DNA from: Thiodiazotropha sp050305975
Lineage (GTDB): Bacteria > Pseudomonadota > Gammaproteobacteria > Chromatiales > Chromatiaceae
Direction: 5' to 3'
NCBI GenBank assembly: GCA_050305975.1
Contig: JBNLGI010000014.1
Coordinates: 1 to 64,000 of the forward strand
Length of the DNA: 64,000 bases
The notes under the pieces were generated by a model that had not been told where the DNA came from, did not search any database, and saw nothing but the letters and a program-made list of their open reading frames with translations. This document shows, piece after piece, positions 37,640 to 46,359 of this stretch (the stretch's first letter is position 1; the number at the start of each line of letters is the position of its first letter). Both the position numbers and the translations under genes were made by a program.

Positions 37640-38212
37640 CTAGCTGAAGAGCGCCCCCATATTGACGTCGGTCAGTTCCGCCGCGTCAAACTCCAGCAGT
37701 TCGGCCTGTTTGAAGCCGAAACGCTGAGCCACGATATTGTCGGGAAACTGTTCGACGCGGACATTGTTGATGTTCACCGACTCGTTGTAGAACTCGCGAC
37801 GGTCGGCGATGCTGTTTTCCAGTCCCGTGATGCGTGACTGCAGGTGGATGAATGTCTCGTTGGTCTTCAGTTCCGGATAGTTTTCCGCTACTGCGAAGAG
37901 ATTGCCCAGACCGAGGCGCAGCTGGCCCTCGGCGGCACCCAGCGCGCCCACATCACCCCGGCTGGCGGCGGTGTTGACAGCGGCGCGTGCCTGCATCACC
38001 CTTTCCAGGGTTTCCTGCTCGAATTTCATGTACTGTTTGCAGGTCTCCACCAGTTTGGGCAGTTCGTCGTGACGCTGTTTCAGCAGCACGTCGATATTCG
38101 CCCAGGCTTTGGTCACGTCGTGCTTGAGTCGCACCAGAGTGTTGTAAATGAGCACGCCGTAGATCAGGATAACCACCAGGGTCCCGATCAGGACAAAGAA
38201 AAAGATTTCCAT
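37640..38212 (-). CDS. LemA family membrane protein
   Basis: From ATG 38212 the product is 190 residues: an N-terminal TM helix (about 3-23), then a long antiparallel helical domain with VRLKHDVTKAWANIDVLLKQ, RHDELPKLVETCKQYMKFEQ and LFAVAENYPELKTNETFIHL, all strongly conserved in LemA. LemA proteins sit with a short periplasmic N-terminus and a cytoplasmic helical body; function is unsettled, and links to envelope stress are known. It is followed by the GIDE gene (21 bases) on the same strand and is divergent from the carbonic anhydrase gene. Confidence 0.92.
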   Translation of the reverse strand: MEIFFFVLIGTLVVILIYGVLIYNTLVRLKHDVTKAWANIDVLLKQRHDELPKLVETCKQYMKFEQETLERVMQARAAVNTAASRGDVGALGAAEGQLRLGLGNLFAVAENYPELKTNETFIHLQSRITGLENSIADRREFYNESVNINNVRVEQFPDNIVAQRFGFKQAELLEFDAAELTDVNMGALFS

Positions 38213-38233
38213 CGACTGCCACCTTCTGTTGTC

Positions 38234-38782
38234 ATGTCCAATATACGCCGTTTTGAATCCTCCGTTCCCGAGATCGCTTCCGATGCCTGGGTTGACGAGA
38301 CGGCTGTTGTGATCGGCGACGTAAGTATCGCATCTCAGAGTTCCATCTGGCCAATGTGCGTGATTCGCGGTGACGTGCACCGCATCAGCATTGGTCGACG
38401 GACCAATATCCAGGATGGCTCGGTACTGCATGTCTCCCACGACAGCCACTATCTGCCGGGCGGCCGTCCCTTGCGCATTGGGGACGGTGTCACCGTGGGC
38501 CATCGCGTCATGCTGCACGGCTGTGAGATCGCCGATGGGTGCTTTATCGGCATGGGGTCGACAATTCTTGATGGTGCGCTGCTGGAGCCCTCAGTGATGC
38601 TGGGCGCGGGCTCCCTGGTGCCCCAGGGCAAGCGACTCCAGGGCGGCTATCTCTGGCTGGGCCGTCCGGTGCGGCGCGTACGCGCCCTGAGCGAGCAGGA
38701 GCTGGAGATCATCGACTACACCGCCCGGCACTATGTCAAGCTGATGCAGCGGCATCAGGCTGACAGTTCGCCCCACCCCTAG
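38234..38782 (+). CDS. Gamma-carbonic anhydrase family protein
   Basis: The 182-residue protein is a left-handed beta-helix with hexapeptide repeats (VVIGDVSIASQSSIWPMCVI) and zinc-ligand His in LHVSHDSHY and VGHRVMLHGCEI, as in YrdA/CaiE-type gamma-class enzymes. It should form trimers with zinc between subunits. Whether it hydrates CO2 is not certain, since many members are inactive. The start ATG 38234 is 22 bases from the LemA start on the other strand, leaving little room for promoters. Confidence 0.9.
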   Translation: MSNIRRFESSVPEIASDAWVDETAVVIGDVSIASQSSIWPMCVIRGDVHRISIGRRTNIQDGSVLHVSHDSHYLPGGRPLRIGDGVTVGHRVMLHGCEIADGCFIGMGSTILDGALLEPSVMLGAGSLVPQGKRLQGGYLWLGRPVRRVRALSEQELEIIDYTARHYVKLMQRHQADSSPHP

Positions 38783-39216
38783 GGTCACCACCGACTCACG
38801 CGCCTCATCCGGGCACCCCGGGACGCGTCATGGCAGCAGGATTGCTGCTACTATCCTGATAGATGCATGCATCGCTATGGTGGATATCGGAAACCCTTGC
38901 CCGGCTTGGCTCGCAGGGAGTGCATCACCGTCTCGCGCAGACCTTCGCTGAGGAGGGAGGCTGCTTTGGCAATGCATAGCGCCGAAAATTCATGGCGGAG
39001 CGCTGTGAGCATAGCTCGCCCGGCCTTTCAGTCACGGATGATGGCGCAAGGGAGCAGGGCGAAGAGTGATGAAGGTGGAAGTCAATGTTGCTGGCGATAC
39101 TAACGACTATGCGCGTGACCGGTTTCGAAATCACCGCTGCAGATAGAGCCCTGCATGGAGTAGGCGCTGGAGTCTACGCACCGATTGGCCCTGATCCTCG
39201 GGTGTGGTTTCAGAGG
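38783..39216. other. Gene-poor region between carbonic anhydrase and the sensor cassette
   Basis: No clear gene. A nested inverted repeat (ACGCG at 38798-38802 with CGCGT at 38824-38828, enclosing CCGGG/CCCGG) may end the carbonic anhydrase transcript. The frame of the next gene is open from ATG 39085 with AAGGTGG upstream, so part of this region may be its 5' coding extension rather than a leader. Confidence 0.45.
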
Positions 39217-40314
39217 ATGGTCCGGGTGGCGATGCTGTGCTGTCTGTTCACGCTTGGCGAGGCCTACTCGCTGGAGCCGGGGCCTGCCCCATCCCTGCAG
39301 TCTCTGGCAGAGATGGAAAGGGTGGTGAGTGAGGCCAGTCAGCGGGTTTCGCAGTGGGACGGGCCGGTTTCGGGTCCGCCGGGAAAAGCGGGAATGTCGG
39401 TGGCGGTGATCTGTGAGGACCTGCGCAACGGCGGCGTGCTGGGCGTTGCCCGGGGCATTGGTGAAGCTGTCGATGTGATGGGTTGGCGCATCAAGCTGTT
39501 CGATGCGCACGGGACTCAGCTCGGGCGCAAGCAGTCAATCGAGGCGGCGCTCGAGATGCGACCCGACGGTGTGATTCTGCTCGGCAGCGACGCCAGCAGT
39601 CTGGAGTCCAGCCTGTCCGAGTATGCCAAACGCGGCATTCCGCTGGTTGGTTGGCATGTGGGACCCAAGGCGGGCAAGCTGTCGCAGGGCAGTGTCTCCA
39701 TCAACGTCTCCACCGACCCGATGGAGGTGGCCCGGGTGACGGCGATGGCGGCCATTATCGAGAGCAAGGGAAAGGCTGGAGTGGTTATTTTCCGCGACAG
39801 CAATTTTGCGATCGCCATGCGCAAGGCAGAGGTGATGCAGGAAGTGATCCTGCGTTGTCAGCAGTGCCAGCTGCTGGAGATGAGCACTATACCCATCTCA
39901 CAGAGCGCGGAGCTGATGCCGCTGGAAACCCGTGAACTGCTGAAAAGATATGGCGACCGGTGGACCCATGCGTTGGCCATCAACGATATCTATTTCGACT
40001 ATGCGGCGCCGGAACTGACCAAGGCGGGACGGGCGGTTCGCCTCTACTCCGCCGGAGACGGCAGCCCCTCGGCCTTCCTGCGCATTCAGGCCGGAACCTT
40101 TCAATACGGCACGGTGGCGGAGCCGCTGAACCTGCAGGGCTGGCAACTGGTCGATGAGTTGAATCGCCTGTTGTCGGGCTGGGAGGTCAGCGGCTATGTC
40201 ATGCCTGTCCATTTGGTGACGCCCGAGAATATCAGCTTCGACGGTGGTCCCAGGATGCTGTTTGATCCCGATAACGGTTACCGGGAAGCCTATCGTCGCA
40301 TATGGAAGCGGTGA
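39217..40314 (+). CDS. Periplasmic sugar-binding-like protein (LuxP/RbsB fold), sensor partner
   Basis: The domain (AGMSVAVICEDLRNGGVLGV, EMRPDGVILLGSDASSL, RGIPLVGWHVGPKAG, NDIYFDYAAPELTKAG) is a type I periplasmic binding protein of the ribose/AI-2 group. From ATG 39217 a signal peptide MVRVAMLCCLFTLGEAYS results, giving 365 residues; ATG 39085 would add 44 residues without a clear signal. No ABC transporter genes accompany it. Instead it overlaps a hybrid kinase gene by 13 bases, so it most likely presents a ligand to that kinase. Confidence 0.82.
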   Translation: MVRVAMLCCLFTLGEAYSLEPGPAPSLQSLAEMERVVSEASQRVSQWDGPVSGPPGKAGMSVAVICEDLRNGGVLGVARGIGEAVDVMGWRIKLFDAHGTQLGRKQSIEAALEMRPDGVILLGSDASSLESSLSEYAKRGIPLVGWHVGPKAGKLSQGSVSINVSTDPMEVARVTAMAAIIESKGKAGVVIFRDSNFAIAMRKAEVMQEVILRCQQCQLLEMSTIPISQSAELMPLETRELLKRYGDRWTHALAINDIYFDYAAPELTKAGRAVRLYSAGDGSPSAFLRIQAGTFQYGTVAEPLNLQGWQLVDELNRLLSGWEVSGYVMPVHLVTPENISFDGGPRMLFDPDNGYREAYRRIWKR

Positions 40315-42614
40315 CAGACATGCCCGCTTCCCGCTCCCATGGTTCCAGATCATGGCTGCCCTATTCCTTGCGGCGGCAGTTCCTGCTCGCGGTGTCGGCC
40401 TTGACGCTGCTGATCCTGGCGGGCGGCATCACGGCGGTCTATGCGCTGCGCACATCGGCAGCGACGATACGCCTGCTGGCGGAGGAGCGGCTGGTGCTGA
40501 TGCAGGAAGCACAGGATCTGCTGCAGCGGACGCTGTTGATAGAGCGCGCCGCGTTCCAGTTGACGGATGCCCGATCTCCGTCTGAAATGCGACACAGCTA
40601 TGCGGACATCGTCAAGCTGCTGGGTGATTTCGATGACCTCGTCAATCAGCTTGCCGCTTCCGATGGCGCCACCTCGGTGCTCGATTTGCATCATTCCAGC
40701 CAACTGTTCCGCAACACGGTCAATGTTGCCGCCCAGTTGCGTGAGAACGAACTGCTGGCTGCCGCCGACCCTGAGCACCCGTCCCCTAATGTCGCCCAGT
40801 CGAGTATGCACTATCTGCATGGACTGCACGATCAGGCCGAAGATTTGTTGACTGCGGCGCGCCTCCAGTCGAAGCGGTTCACGCAACACTACCGTGAGGC
40901 CATGCAGCAGTTCGATGAGATGACACAGCGCAATACGCGCTGGGTGACGGTGCTGCTGGCGGGTAGTCTCCTGCTGGCCTGGCTGGTGGCCCATTGGTTC
41001 CTTGGGCGGCATGTGCTGGGGCGCCTGTTGCAGGTCAGTCGAAGCCTGCGTGTCGGGGAGCCTGAGGATGAACAGCAGGCGCGCCAGATGTTGCACCGCT
41101 CTCAAGCGTCGGCCCGTGACGAGATCGATGAAATGGCGCGTGCCGCGGTACTCTTCCAGGAGGACCGCCGCAAGTTGAAGCTGCGCACCGAACAGCTGCG
41201 TCTGGCGCGAGATGCGGCGGAAACGGCTAACAGGGCCAAAAGCGTCTTCCTTGCCAATATGAGTCATGAGCTGCGTACGCCGCTCAATGCCATACTCGGT
41301 TTTTCGAACCTGATGCGCGAGGACGAAGGCTTGAGTCCGGAGCAGTTCCAGAACCTGGAGATCATCAACCACAGTGGGGAGCATCTGCTCAAACTGATCA
41401 ACGATGTGCTTGAGATCGCCAAGATCGAGGCCGGCAAACTGCAGTTGGAGAGCGCCACTTTAGATCTGCAAGGCCTGGTGCTTGAAGTCATCGACATGAT
41501 GCGCTTGCGTGCACAGCAGCGGGGACTGCAACTCGAACTCGATCAGTCCTCGAGCTTTCCGCGCTATATCAAAGGGGACGAAGCGCGTCTGCGTCAGATC
41601 CTGGTCAATCTGGTCGGCAATGCAGTGAAGTTCACCGATAAGGGAGGCGTGACCGTTCGACTGGGAGTCAGAAACGAACCCCAACGACACCTGCGAATCG
41701 AGGTCGAGGATACCGGCGTGGGAATCGACGAGGAGGATCTTCAGCGGCTGTTCGAGCCTTTTGTGCAGGCTGCCGAGACGATGTCGCGTGGAGGAACCGG
41801 TCTGGGGCTCTCCATCGTCCATCAATTCGTTCAATTGATGGGGGGGAACGTCGACGTCGAGAGCAGGCCGGGTAAAGGCTCGCTGTTCGTTGTCGAACTG
41901 CCTTACGAGGAGGCCGATGCCACCCAAATTCCTCAGCTGATCGAGGCGGGTCAGAGCGAAGTGGTCGGTCTCGCGCCTGGCCAACCGGCCTATCGGATCC
42001 TGATCGCGGAGGATCATAGGGACAATCAGTTGCTGTTGGTCAAACTGATGCGCGATATCGGGCTGGAGTCGAAGATCGCGGAGAACGGAGAAGAGTGCGT
42101 ACAGTTGTTCAAGCAGTGGCGGCCCCACCTGATCTGGATGGATCGGCGCATGCCGGTAATGGATGGGGTGGAGGCCACCCGTCAGATCCGGCGTTTGGAT
42201 GAGGGGAACAAGGTCAAGATCGTGGCCGTCACCGCCACCGTTTTCAAAGAGCAGGAGTCCGAGCTGCTGGCCACCGGCATGGACGCCTTAGTGCGCAAAC
42301 CATACCATCCCAGTGAGATCTATAGTTGTATGGAGAAGCAGCTGGGAATCGAGTTCACCTACCGCAAAAAAGAAGCATCGACATTGAATGCCAGCGAAGA
42401 GCCGTTTCAACAGCGAAAACTGGCCGAGATCGAGTCGCAACTGCGAGACGATCTGAAGCGGGCGGTGGAATCCCTCGATAGCAAACAGATTTCAACGGCA
42501 ATTCACAAAATCGGCATGGTCGATGCGGAACTGGGTGATTCCCTGTCGCGAATGGCCCGTGAGTTCGACTATCCTAGAATCCTGGAAGCACTGAAGGCGG
42601 TGGATGAAGAATAG
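40302..42614 (+). CDS. Hybrid sensor histidine kinase
   Basis: The 770-residue protein has TM1 (about 22-45), a helical periplasmic domain (46-205), TM2 (about 211-231) and a HAMP-like linker. HisKA has FLANMSHELRTPLNAILG with His at about 322, and HATPase_c has the N box and GGTGLGLSI. The receiver has HLIWMDRRMPVMDG with the phospho-Asp near 613. The last 70 residues are a helical, HPt-like but non-canonical tail. It overlaps the binding-protein gene and is followed 30 bases later by an HD-GYP regulator. Confidence 0.92.
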   Translation: MEAVTDMPASRSHGSRSWLPYSLRRQFLLAVSALTLLILAGGITAVYALRTSAATIRLLAEERLVLMQEAQDLLQRTLLIERAAFQLTDARSPSEMRHSYADIVKLLGDFDDLVNQLAASDGATSVLDLHHSSQLFRNTVNVAAQLRENELLAAADPEHPSPNVAQSSMHYLHGLHDQAEDLLTAARLQSKRFTQHYREAMQQFDEMTQRNTRWVTVLLAGSLLLAWLVAHWFLGRHVLGRLLQVSRSLRVGEPEDEQQARQMLHRSQASARDEIDEMARAAVLFQEDRRKLKLRTEQLRLARDAAETANRAKSVFLANMSHELRTPLNAILGFSNLMREDEGLSPEQFQNLEIINHSGEHLLKLINDVLEIAKIEAGKLQLESATLDLQGLVLEVIDMMRLRAQQRGLQLELDQSSSFPRYIKGDEARLRQILVNLVGNAVKFTDKGGVTVRLGVRNEPQRHLRIEVEDTGVGIDEEDLQRLFEPFVQAAETMSRGGTGLGLSIVHQFVQLMGGNVDVESRPGKGSLFVVELPYEEADATQIPQLIEAGQSEVVGLAPGQPAYRILIAEDHRDNQLLLVKLMRDIGLESKIAENGEECVQLFKQWRPHLIWMDRRMPVMDGVEATRQIRRLDEGNKVKIVAVTATVFKEQESELLATGMDALVRKPYHPSEIYSCMEKQLGIEFTYRKKEASTLNASEEPFQQRKLAEIESQLRDDLKRAVESLDSKQISTAIHKIGMVDAELGDSLSRMAREFDYPRILEALKAVDEE

Positions 42615-42644
42615 TCTCCGCCCCGAGTCTCTAACAAGAAGCCA

Positions 42645-43688
42645 ATGACCACTGTTGATTCAGAATACATCCTCGCTGTCGATGACACGCCTTCAGCGTT
42701 ACGACTGCTGACCGACCTGCTGCATGGCGCGGGTTACACGGTGCGTTCGGCGATCAACGGCGAACTGGCGCTGCGTGCCGCGCTGGCGACTCCTCCGCAA
42801 CTCATTCTGCTCGACATCAGCATGCCGGGCATGGACGGTTTCGAAGTCTGCCGACGCCTGAAACAGGAGCCATCCCTGCGTGAAGTGCCGGTGGTCTTCG
42901 TCAGTGCCATGTCGGAAATACGGGAGATTCTCAAGGGATTCGATATCGGCGCGGTGGATTATGTCACCAAGCCCTTTCAGCGCGAGGAGCTGTTGGCGCG
43001 CGTGCGCAACCATATCGAACTCTACCGACTGCGCAACCATTTGGGTGAGTTGGTGGTGGAGCGAACCCAGTCGCTCAAAGAGAGCGAAGAGCGGCTGAAG
43101 AAAAATCTGCTCGAATCCGTTTCGGCCCTGGCCGCTATGATCGAATTGCGTGATCCTTATACCGCGGGCCATCAACGTCGCGTGGCCTCGCTCACCGAGG
43201 TTATCGCGCGTGACATGGGCTTGCCGGCGGAACAGATCGAGGGATTGGTGCTGGCCGCTGTGGTGCATGACGTGGGTAAGATCAGCGTTCCGACCGAAAT
43301 CCTGAGCAAGCCGCGGCAGCTCAACGCGATCGAATTCTCGCTGGTCAAGCAACATTCGGAGTTGGGTTACGAGATCCTCAAGGGTATCGACTTTCCCTGG
43401 CCGATTGCGCAGATCGTCTATCAGCATCACGAGCGCCTGAACGGCACGGGCTATCCGGGCGAACTGGCGGGTGACGAGATCCTGCTCGAGGCGCGTATCC
43501 TCGCTGTGGCCGATGTCATCGAAGCGATGGCCTCCCATCGTCCCTATCGCCCGAGCCTCGGCATCGAGAGTGCCTTGAGTGAGATCGAAGAGCAACGCGG
43601 CGTCCTGTTCGATGCCACTGTCGTGGATACCGCCCTGTGCATTTTTCGTGAGAAGGGCTATCAGTTCGACGATCAAGACAAGGGTTGA
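42645..43688 (+). CDS. HD-GYP response regulator (c-di-GMP phosphodiesterase, RpfG type)
   Basis: The 347-residue protein joins a receiver (residues about 8-125, phospho-Asp in LILLDISMPGMDGFE, Lys in VTKPF) to an HD-GYP domain (about 165-340). The latter carries VVHDVGKISVP (HD pair), QHHERLNGTGYPGEL (HHE and GYP motifs) and AVADVIEAMASHRPY, so all metal and signature residues are present. It should cleave c-di-GMP when phosphorylated or dephosphorylated by the adjacent hybrid kinase. It is the last gene of the three-gene cassette. Confidence 0.94.
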   Translation: MTTVDSEYILAVDDTPSALRLLTDLLHGAGYTVRSAINGELALRAALATPPQLILLDISMPGMDGFEVCRRLKQEPSLREVPVVFVSAMSEIREILKGFDIGAVDYVTKPFQREELLARVRNHIELYRLRNHLGELVVERTQSLKESEERLKKNLLESVSALAAMIELRDPYTAGHQRRVASLTEVIARDMGLPAEQIEGLVLAAVVHDVGKISVPTEILSKPRQLNAIEFSLVKQHSELGYEILKGIDFPWPIAQIVYQHHERLNGTGYPGELAGDEILLEARILAVADVIEAMASHRPYRPSLGIESALSEIEEQRGVLFDATVVDTALCIFREKGYQFDDQDKG

Positions 43689-43867
43689 GCCGGCCGCCGC
43701 TTCGTCGCAAGGGGCCCCGTGCTGGGGATTGTCGTCGACAGGGGCAGCCTGCAGGGTTACTGCGGGCACTGGCTGGCCAGGTGATCGAGCTCATCGCCTG
43801 CACCGTTAGCCAACGGGCTAAGCCGATGTGGCGGTATCAGGGCGGGAGCGCAGAGAGTCGGAACGGG

Positions 43868-44581
43868 TCACCGCCCTGAATGCCCGGATGCGTTGTCCGT
43901 TTGCTGGGCCTTCATCTTATCGAGGAAGTCGTCCAGGGTGCGCCCGCTCACCTGATCGAAAGCTTCACCGCTCTCGAGCAGGTTGCTCATGCGATCGAGG
44001 CGGAAGTGGCGAAAATCGTTCCGCAGTTCACACCAGGCGACCAGGGTCCAGGTGCGGCCCCAATAGGCCAGGCCCAGCGGCCATACCGTGCGTTTTGATT
44101 GCTCTCCGTCCGCCCGCTGATAGTGGAAGACTGCTTTGCGCTGATTGCGTACGGCCTGACGCAGCAGGTGCAGGGCGTCACTGACCTCCTCGTCCGGTCC
44201 GTAGGGCGGCACCAGGATGGCCGTGCGCGACAGCTCCGGCAGCAGCCGTTCCGGCAACACGGCTTCGATACGCGCCACCGCCCGCTCCGCCGCCTCCGCC
44301 AACACGGGTTCGCTCCAGACGCCGACCATGCGCACACCCAGCAGCAGCGCTTCCAGCTCCTCCTCGTCAAACATCAATGGCGGCAGTCGGAAGCCTTCCA
44401 TCAGGCGGTAGCCGAGTCCCGCCTCGGCGATGATGGGGATGCCGGACAGGGAGAGGTCCTGAATGTCGCGATAGATGGTGCGCTCCGAGACCTCCAGCCG
44501 CTCGGCCAGGACGCTGGCCGTGATCCAGCGGTCGCTGCGCAGCTCCTGAGTGATGCGGAACAGACGGTCGGCGCGCCGCAT
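43868..44581 (-). CDS. YafY-family HTH/WYL transcriptional regulator
   Basis: The 237-residue protein has an N-terminal HTH_11 winged helix (RLFRITQELRSDRWITASVL, RLEVSERTIYRDIQDL, residues 5-45) and a WYL domain (about 135-210; KAVFHYQRADGEQ, VWPLGLAYWGRTWTLVAWCE, FRHFRLDRM). Members often control divergent genes for glyoxalase-like proteins. It is the second gene of a leftward pair after the tfoX-like gene, and the divergent promoter region holds a perfect palindrome. Confidence 0.9.
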   Translation of the reverse strand: MRRADRLFRITQELRSDRWITASVLAERLEVSERTIYRDIQDLSLSGIPIIAEAGLGYRLMEGFRLPPLMFDEEELEALLLGVRMVGVWSEPVLAEAAERAVARIEAVLPERLLPELSRTAILVPPYGPDEEVSDALHLLRQAVRNQRKAVFHYQRADGEQSKRTVWPLGLAYWGRTWTLVAWCELRNDFRHFRLDRMSNLLESGEAFDQVSGRTLDDFLDKMKAQQTDNASGHSGR

Positions 44582-44583
44582 GA

Positions 44584-44916
44584 CTACTTTTTGCCGCGCA
44601 GAGCGGTGTCGAGGGCCGTACCGATCCAGAGTCGCAACTGATCCGGGTCTTCCTGTACGTCGGCGGGCAGCGACCAGAAGTTCATGCGGGTGACCTTGCC
44701 TTTCGACGCATAGCAGAACTGCTCGGCGCCGCCCTGCCGGTAGAACGCCAGGCTCCCGTTATCGGCTTTGAGGTAGAGGACGCCATCGTCGGCGATGGCG
44801 AAGAAGCAGTCGTCACTGTAGAGTCCGGCGCCGCCGAACATCCGCTTGATGCGCAGCCGGGGCAGCCAGCCCAACAGGTCGTGGAGGTAGTCCAGGTAGG
44901 CGTCGCTGAGGGCCAT
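44584..44916 (-). CDS. TfoX/Sxy N-terminal-domain protein
   Basis: From ATG 44916 (GGAG five bases before it on that strand) the product is 110 residues, matching the TfoX N-terminal domain: LLGWLPRLRIKRMFGGAGLY, DDCFFAIADDGVLYLKAD and NFWSLPADVQEDPDQLRLW. Stand-alone versions lack the C-terminal half needed for competence control, so a direct role in natural transformation is not implied. It lies two bases before the WYL regulator gene on the same strand. Confidence 0.87.
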   Translation of the reverse strand: MALSDAYLDYLHDLLGWLPRLRIKRMFGGAGLYSDDCFFAIADDGVLYLKADNGSLAFYRQGGAEQFCYASKGKVTRMNFWSLPADVQEDPDQLRLWIGTALDTALRGKK

Positions 44917-44975
44917 CGTCGTCTCCATCATCAGTGATAGGTGAAAGGTTACACGCAAAACAATTCTCCCGGCAC

Positions 44976-45001
44976 CCTACTGACAGCAGGGTGTCAGTAG
45001 G
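44976..45001. promoter_or_regulatory. Perfect palindromic operator candidate in the divergent promoter
   Basis: CCTACTGACA, six bases, TGTCAGTAGG: ten perfectly matched bases in each arm. It sits 60 bases from the tfoX-like start and 41 bases from the VOC start, so it can control both directions. The adjacent WYL regulator is the obvious candidate to bind it. A hairpin role in RNA is less likely, because both genes start outside it. Confidence 0.7.
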
Positions 45002-45041
45002 CCCCGGCTAATCTGGCGCCGAAACCAAACACAAGGAGCTG

Positions 45042-45473
45042 ATGATGAGTACAACGCTAACCCCCAATCTGATGAGTGAAAACGTCAACGAATCGGTCGC
45101 CTTTTATTGTCAGAAGCTGGGCTTTCGCTTTCTCGCCGGTATGAAAGCCGAGGGCGACAATCTGGATGCCAGGGTGGATGTGTTCACCCGCGACGTGCCG
45201 CTGCAATGGGCCATGCTCGGGCGCGACGATGCGAGAGTGATGTTTCAATCACGCGCCTCGCTCTCCAGAGAGTGCGAAGAGATGACCGCCCAGCCGCTGG
45301 CTGTCAGCGGAGCGCTCTACCTGGAAGTGAGAGATCTCGACACGCTGCTGACGGAACTTGACGGGGAAGTGCAGACAGTACTGGACGAGCATACCACCTT
45401 CTATGGCATGCGTGAGAGGTGGATTCTGGACAACAACGGCTACACCCTGGTGCTGGCGCAATGCGCTGCCTAG
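45042..45473 (+). CDS. VOC-family (glyoxalase/bleomycin-resistance-like) protein
   Basis: The 143-residue protein has the beta-alpha-beta-beta-beta repeats of the vicinal oxygen chelate fold: LTPNLMSENVNESVAFYCQK at the N-terminus and FYGMRERWILDNNGYTLVL at the C-terminus. AAGGAG precedes tandem ATG codons 45042 and 45045. Members bind metals and act on glyoxal adducts, fosfomycin or aromatics, or merely sequester drugs; the substrate here is open. It heads the rightward operon beside the WYL regulator. Confidence 0.88.
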   Translation: MMSTTLTPNLMSENVNESVAFYCQKLGFRFLAGMKAEGDNLDARVDVFTRDVPLQWAMLGRDDARVMFQSRASLSRECEEMTAQPLAVSGALYLEVRDLDTLLTELDGEVQTVLDEHTTFYGMRERWILDNNGYTLVLAQCAA

Positions 45474-45490
45474 TTGCGGCCGGAAGTGCG

Positions 45491-45958
45491 GTGCATGATG
45501 CACGGCAAAGTGAGCGAAAGCTCCCCCGCTATTGGATCGGTGTCGCCTCCCGGCGGCATGTGCTGAAAGGGGTCGAGGGGGGCTTCGCGCAGTTATGCCA
45601 CGGCAAGGCGCAGCCACTGAGACGGATGGCAAAGGGCGACTGGATCGTCTGCTACTCCCCTCAGGAGGTATTGGGGGAGAAGCGCGCCTGCCGGCGCTTC
45701 ACCGCTCTGGGCGAGGTGGTCGGCGATCGGATCTACCCGGTGGAGATGTCACCGGGTTTCGAGCCCTTTCGCGTGGATATCCGTTATCTGTCGATTCAAG
45801 AGGCGTCGATACACCCGTTGCTGGAGCGGCTCGCTTTCATTAGGGACAGACGGCGCTGGGGCTACGTCTTTCGCTTTGGCCATCTGCAGATAGCGGAAGC
45901 GGACTTCCGCCTGATTGCCCAATGTCTGTCAGGCGACAACTTGGAGGAAACTGAATGA
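45491..45958 (+). CDS. EVE-domain protein
   Basis: The core RYWIGVASRRHVLKGVEGGF, KGDWIVCYSPQE and FTALGEVVGDRIY with RRRWGYVFRFG matches EVE (PUA-like) proteins, which bind modified bases in DNA or RNA. I start at GTG 45491 (CGGAAG upstream), giving 155 residues; ATG 45461 within the end of the VOC gene is an alternative adding 10 residues. The stop overlaps the next VOC gene start by four bases, so both are in one operon. Confidence 0.85.
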   Translation: MHDARQSERKLPRYWIGVASRRHVLKGVEGGFAQLCHGKAQPLRRMAKGDWIVCYSPQEVLGEKRACRRFTALGEVVGDRIYPVEMSPGFEPFRVDIRYLSIQEASIHPLLERLAFIRDRRRWGYVFRFGHLQIAEADFRLIAQCLSGDNLEETE

Positions 45959-46323
45959 TTATCGATCATATGGGATTCGTCGTATCCGATTATGAGTGCA
46001 GCAAGAGGTTCTACACTCAATGCCTCGCACCCTTGGGTATAGCGCTCGTCAAGGAGGTTGAGGGCTGGGCTGGTTTCGGCAGGGACGACAAGCCGGAGTT
46101 CTGGTTCGGGGCGGGGGGCGATGCCCACAAACCGATGCATATCGCCTTTGCGGCGGAGTCACGGGATCAGGTCGAGCGCTTCCATCGCGCGGCTTTGGCC
46201 GCGGGTGGGCAAGACAACGGCCCTCCGGGTATCCGGGCCATCTACCATCCCGACTACTACGGCGCCTTCGTATTCGATCCGGACGGCCACAACATCGAAG
46301 CGGTCTGCCACAAACCGGAATAG
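45955..46323 (+). CDS. VOC-family glyoxalase-like protein
   Basis: This 122-residue protein starts MIIDHMGFVVSDYECSKRFY and ends with AFVFDPDGHNIEAVCH, the classic single-domain VOC pattern with metal-site His6-type (HMGF) and Glu near the end. It is translationally coupled to the EVE gene (ATGA). The family includes lactoylglutathione lyase-like and dioxygenase-like enzymes; the substrate is not deducible. Confidence 0.9.
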   Translation: MIIDHMGFVVSDYECSKRFYTQCLAPLGIALVKEVEGWAGFGRDDKPEFWFGAGGDAHKPMHIAFAAESRDQVERFHRAALAAGGQDNGPPGIRAIYHPDYYGAFVFDPDGHNIEAVCHKPE

Positions 46324-46359
46324 TATCTTGAAGGATCACTGAGCCAACGAGGAGGAGTC

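Noticed and set aside
38867..39103. 78-codon plus-strand ORF
   Set aside because: No ribosome site, Arg/Ser-rich translation without any motif; likely non-coding leader.
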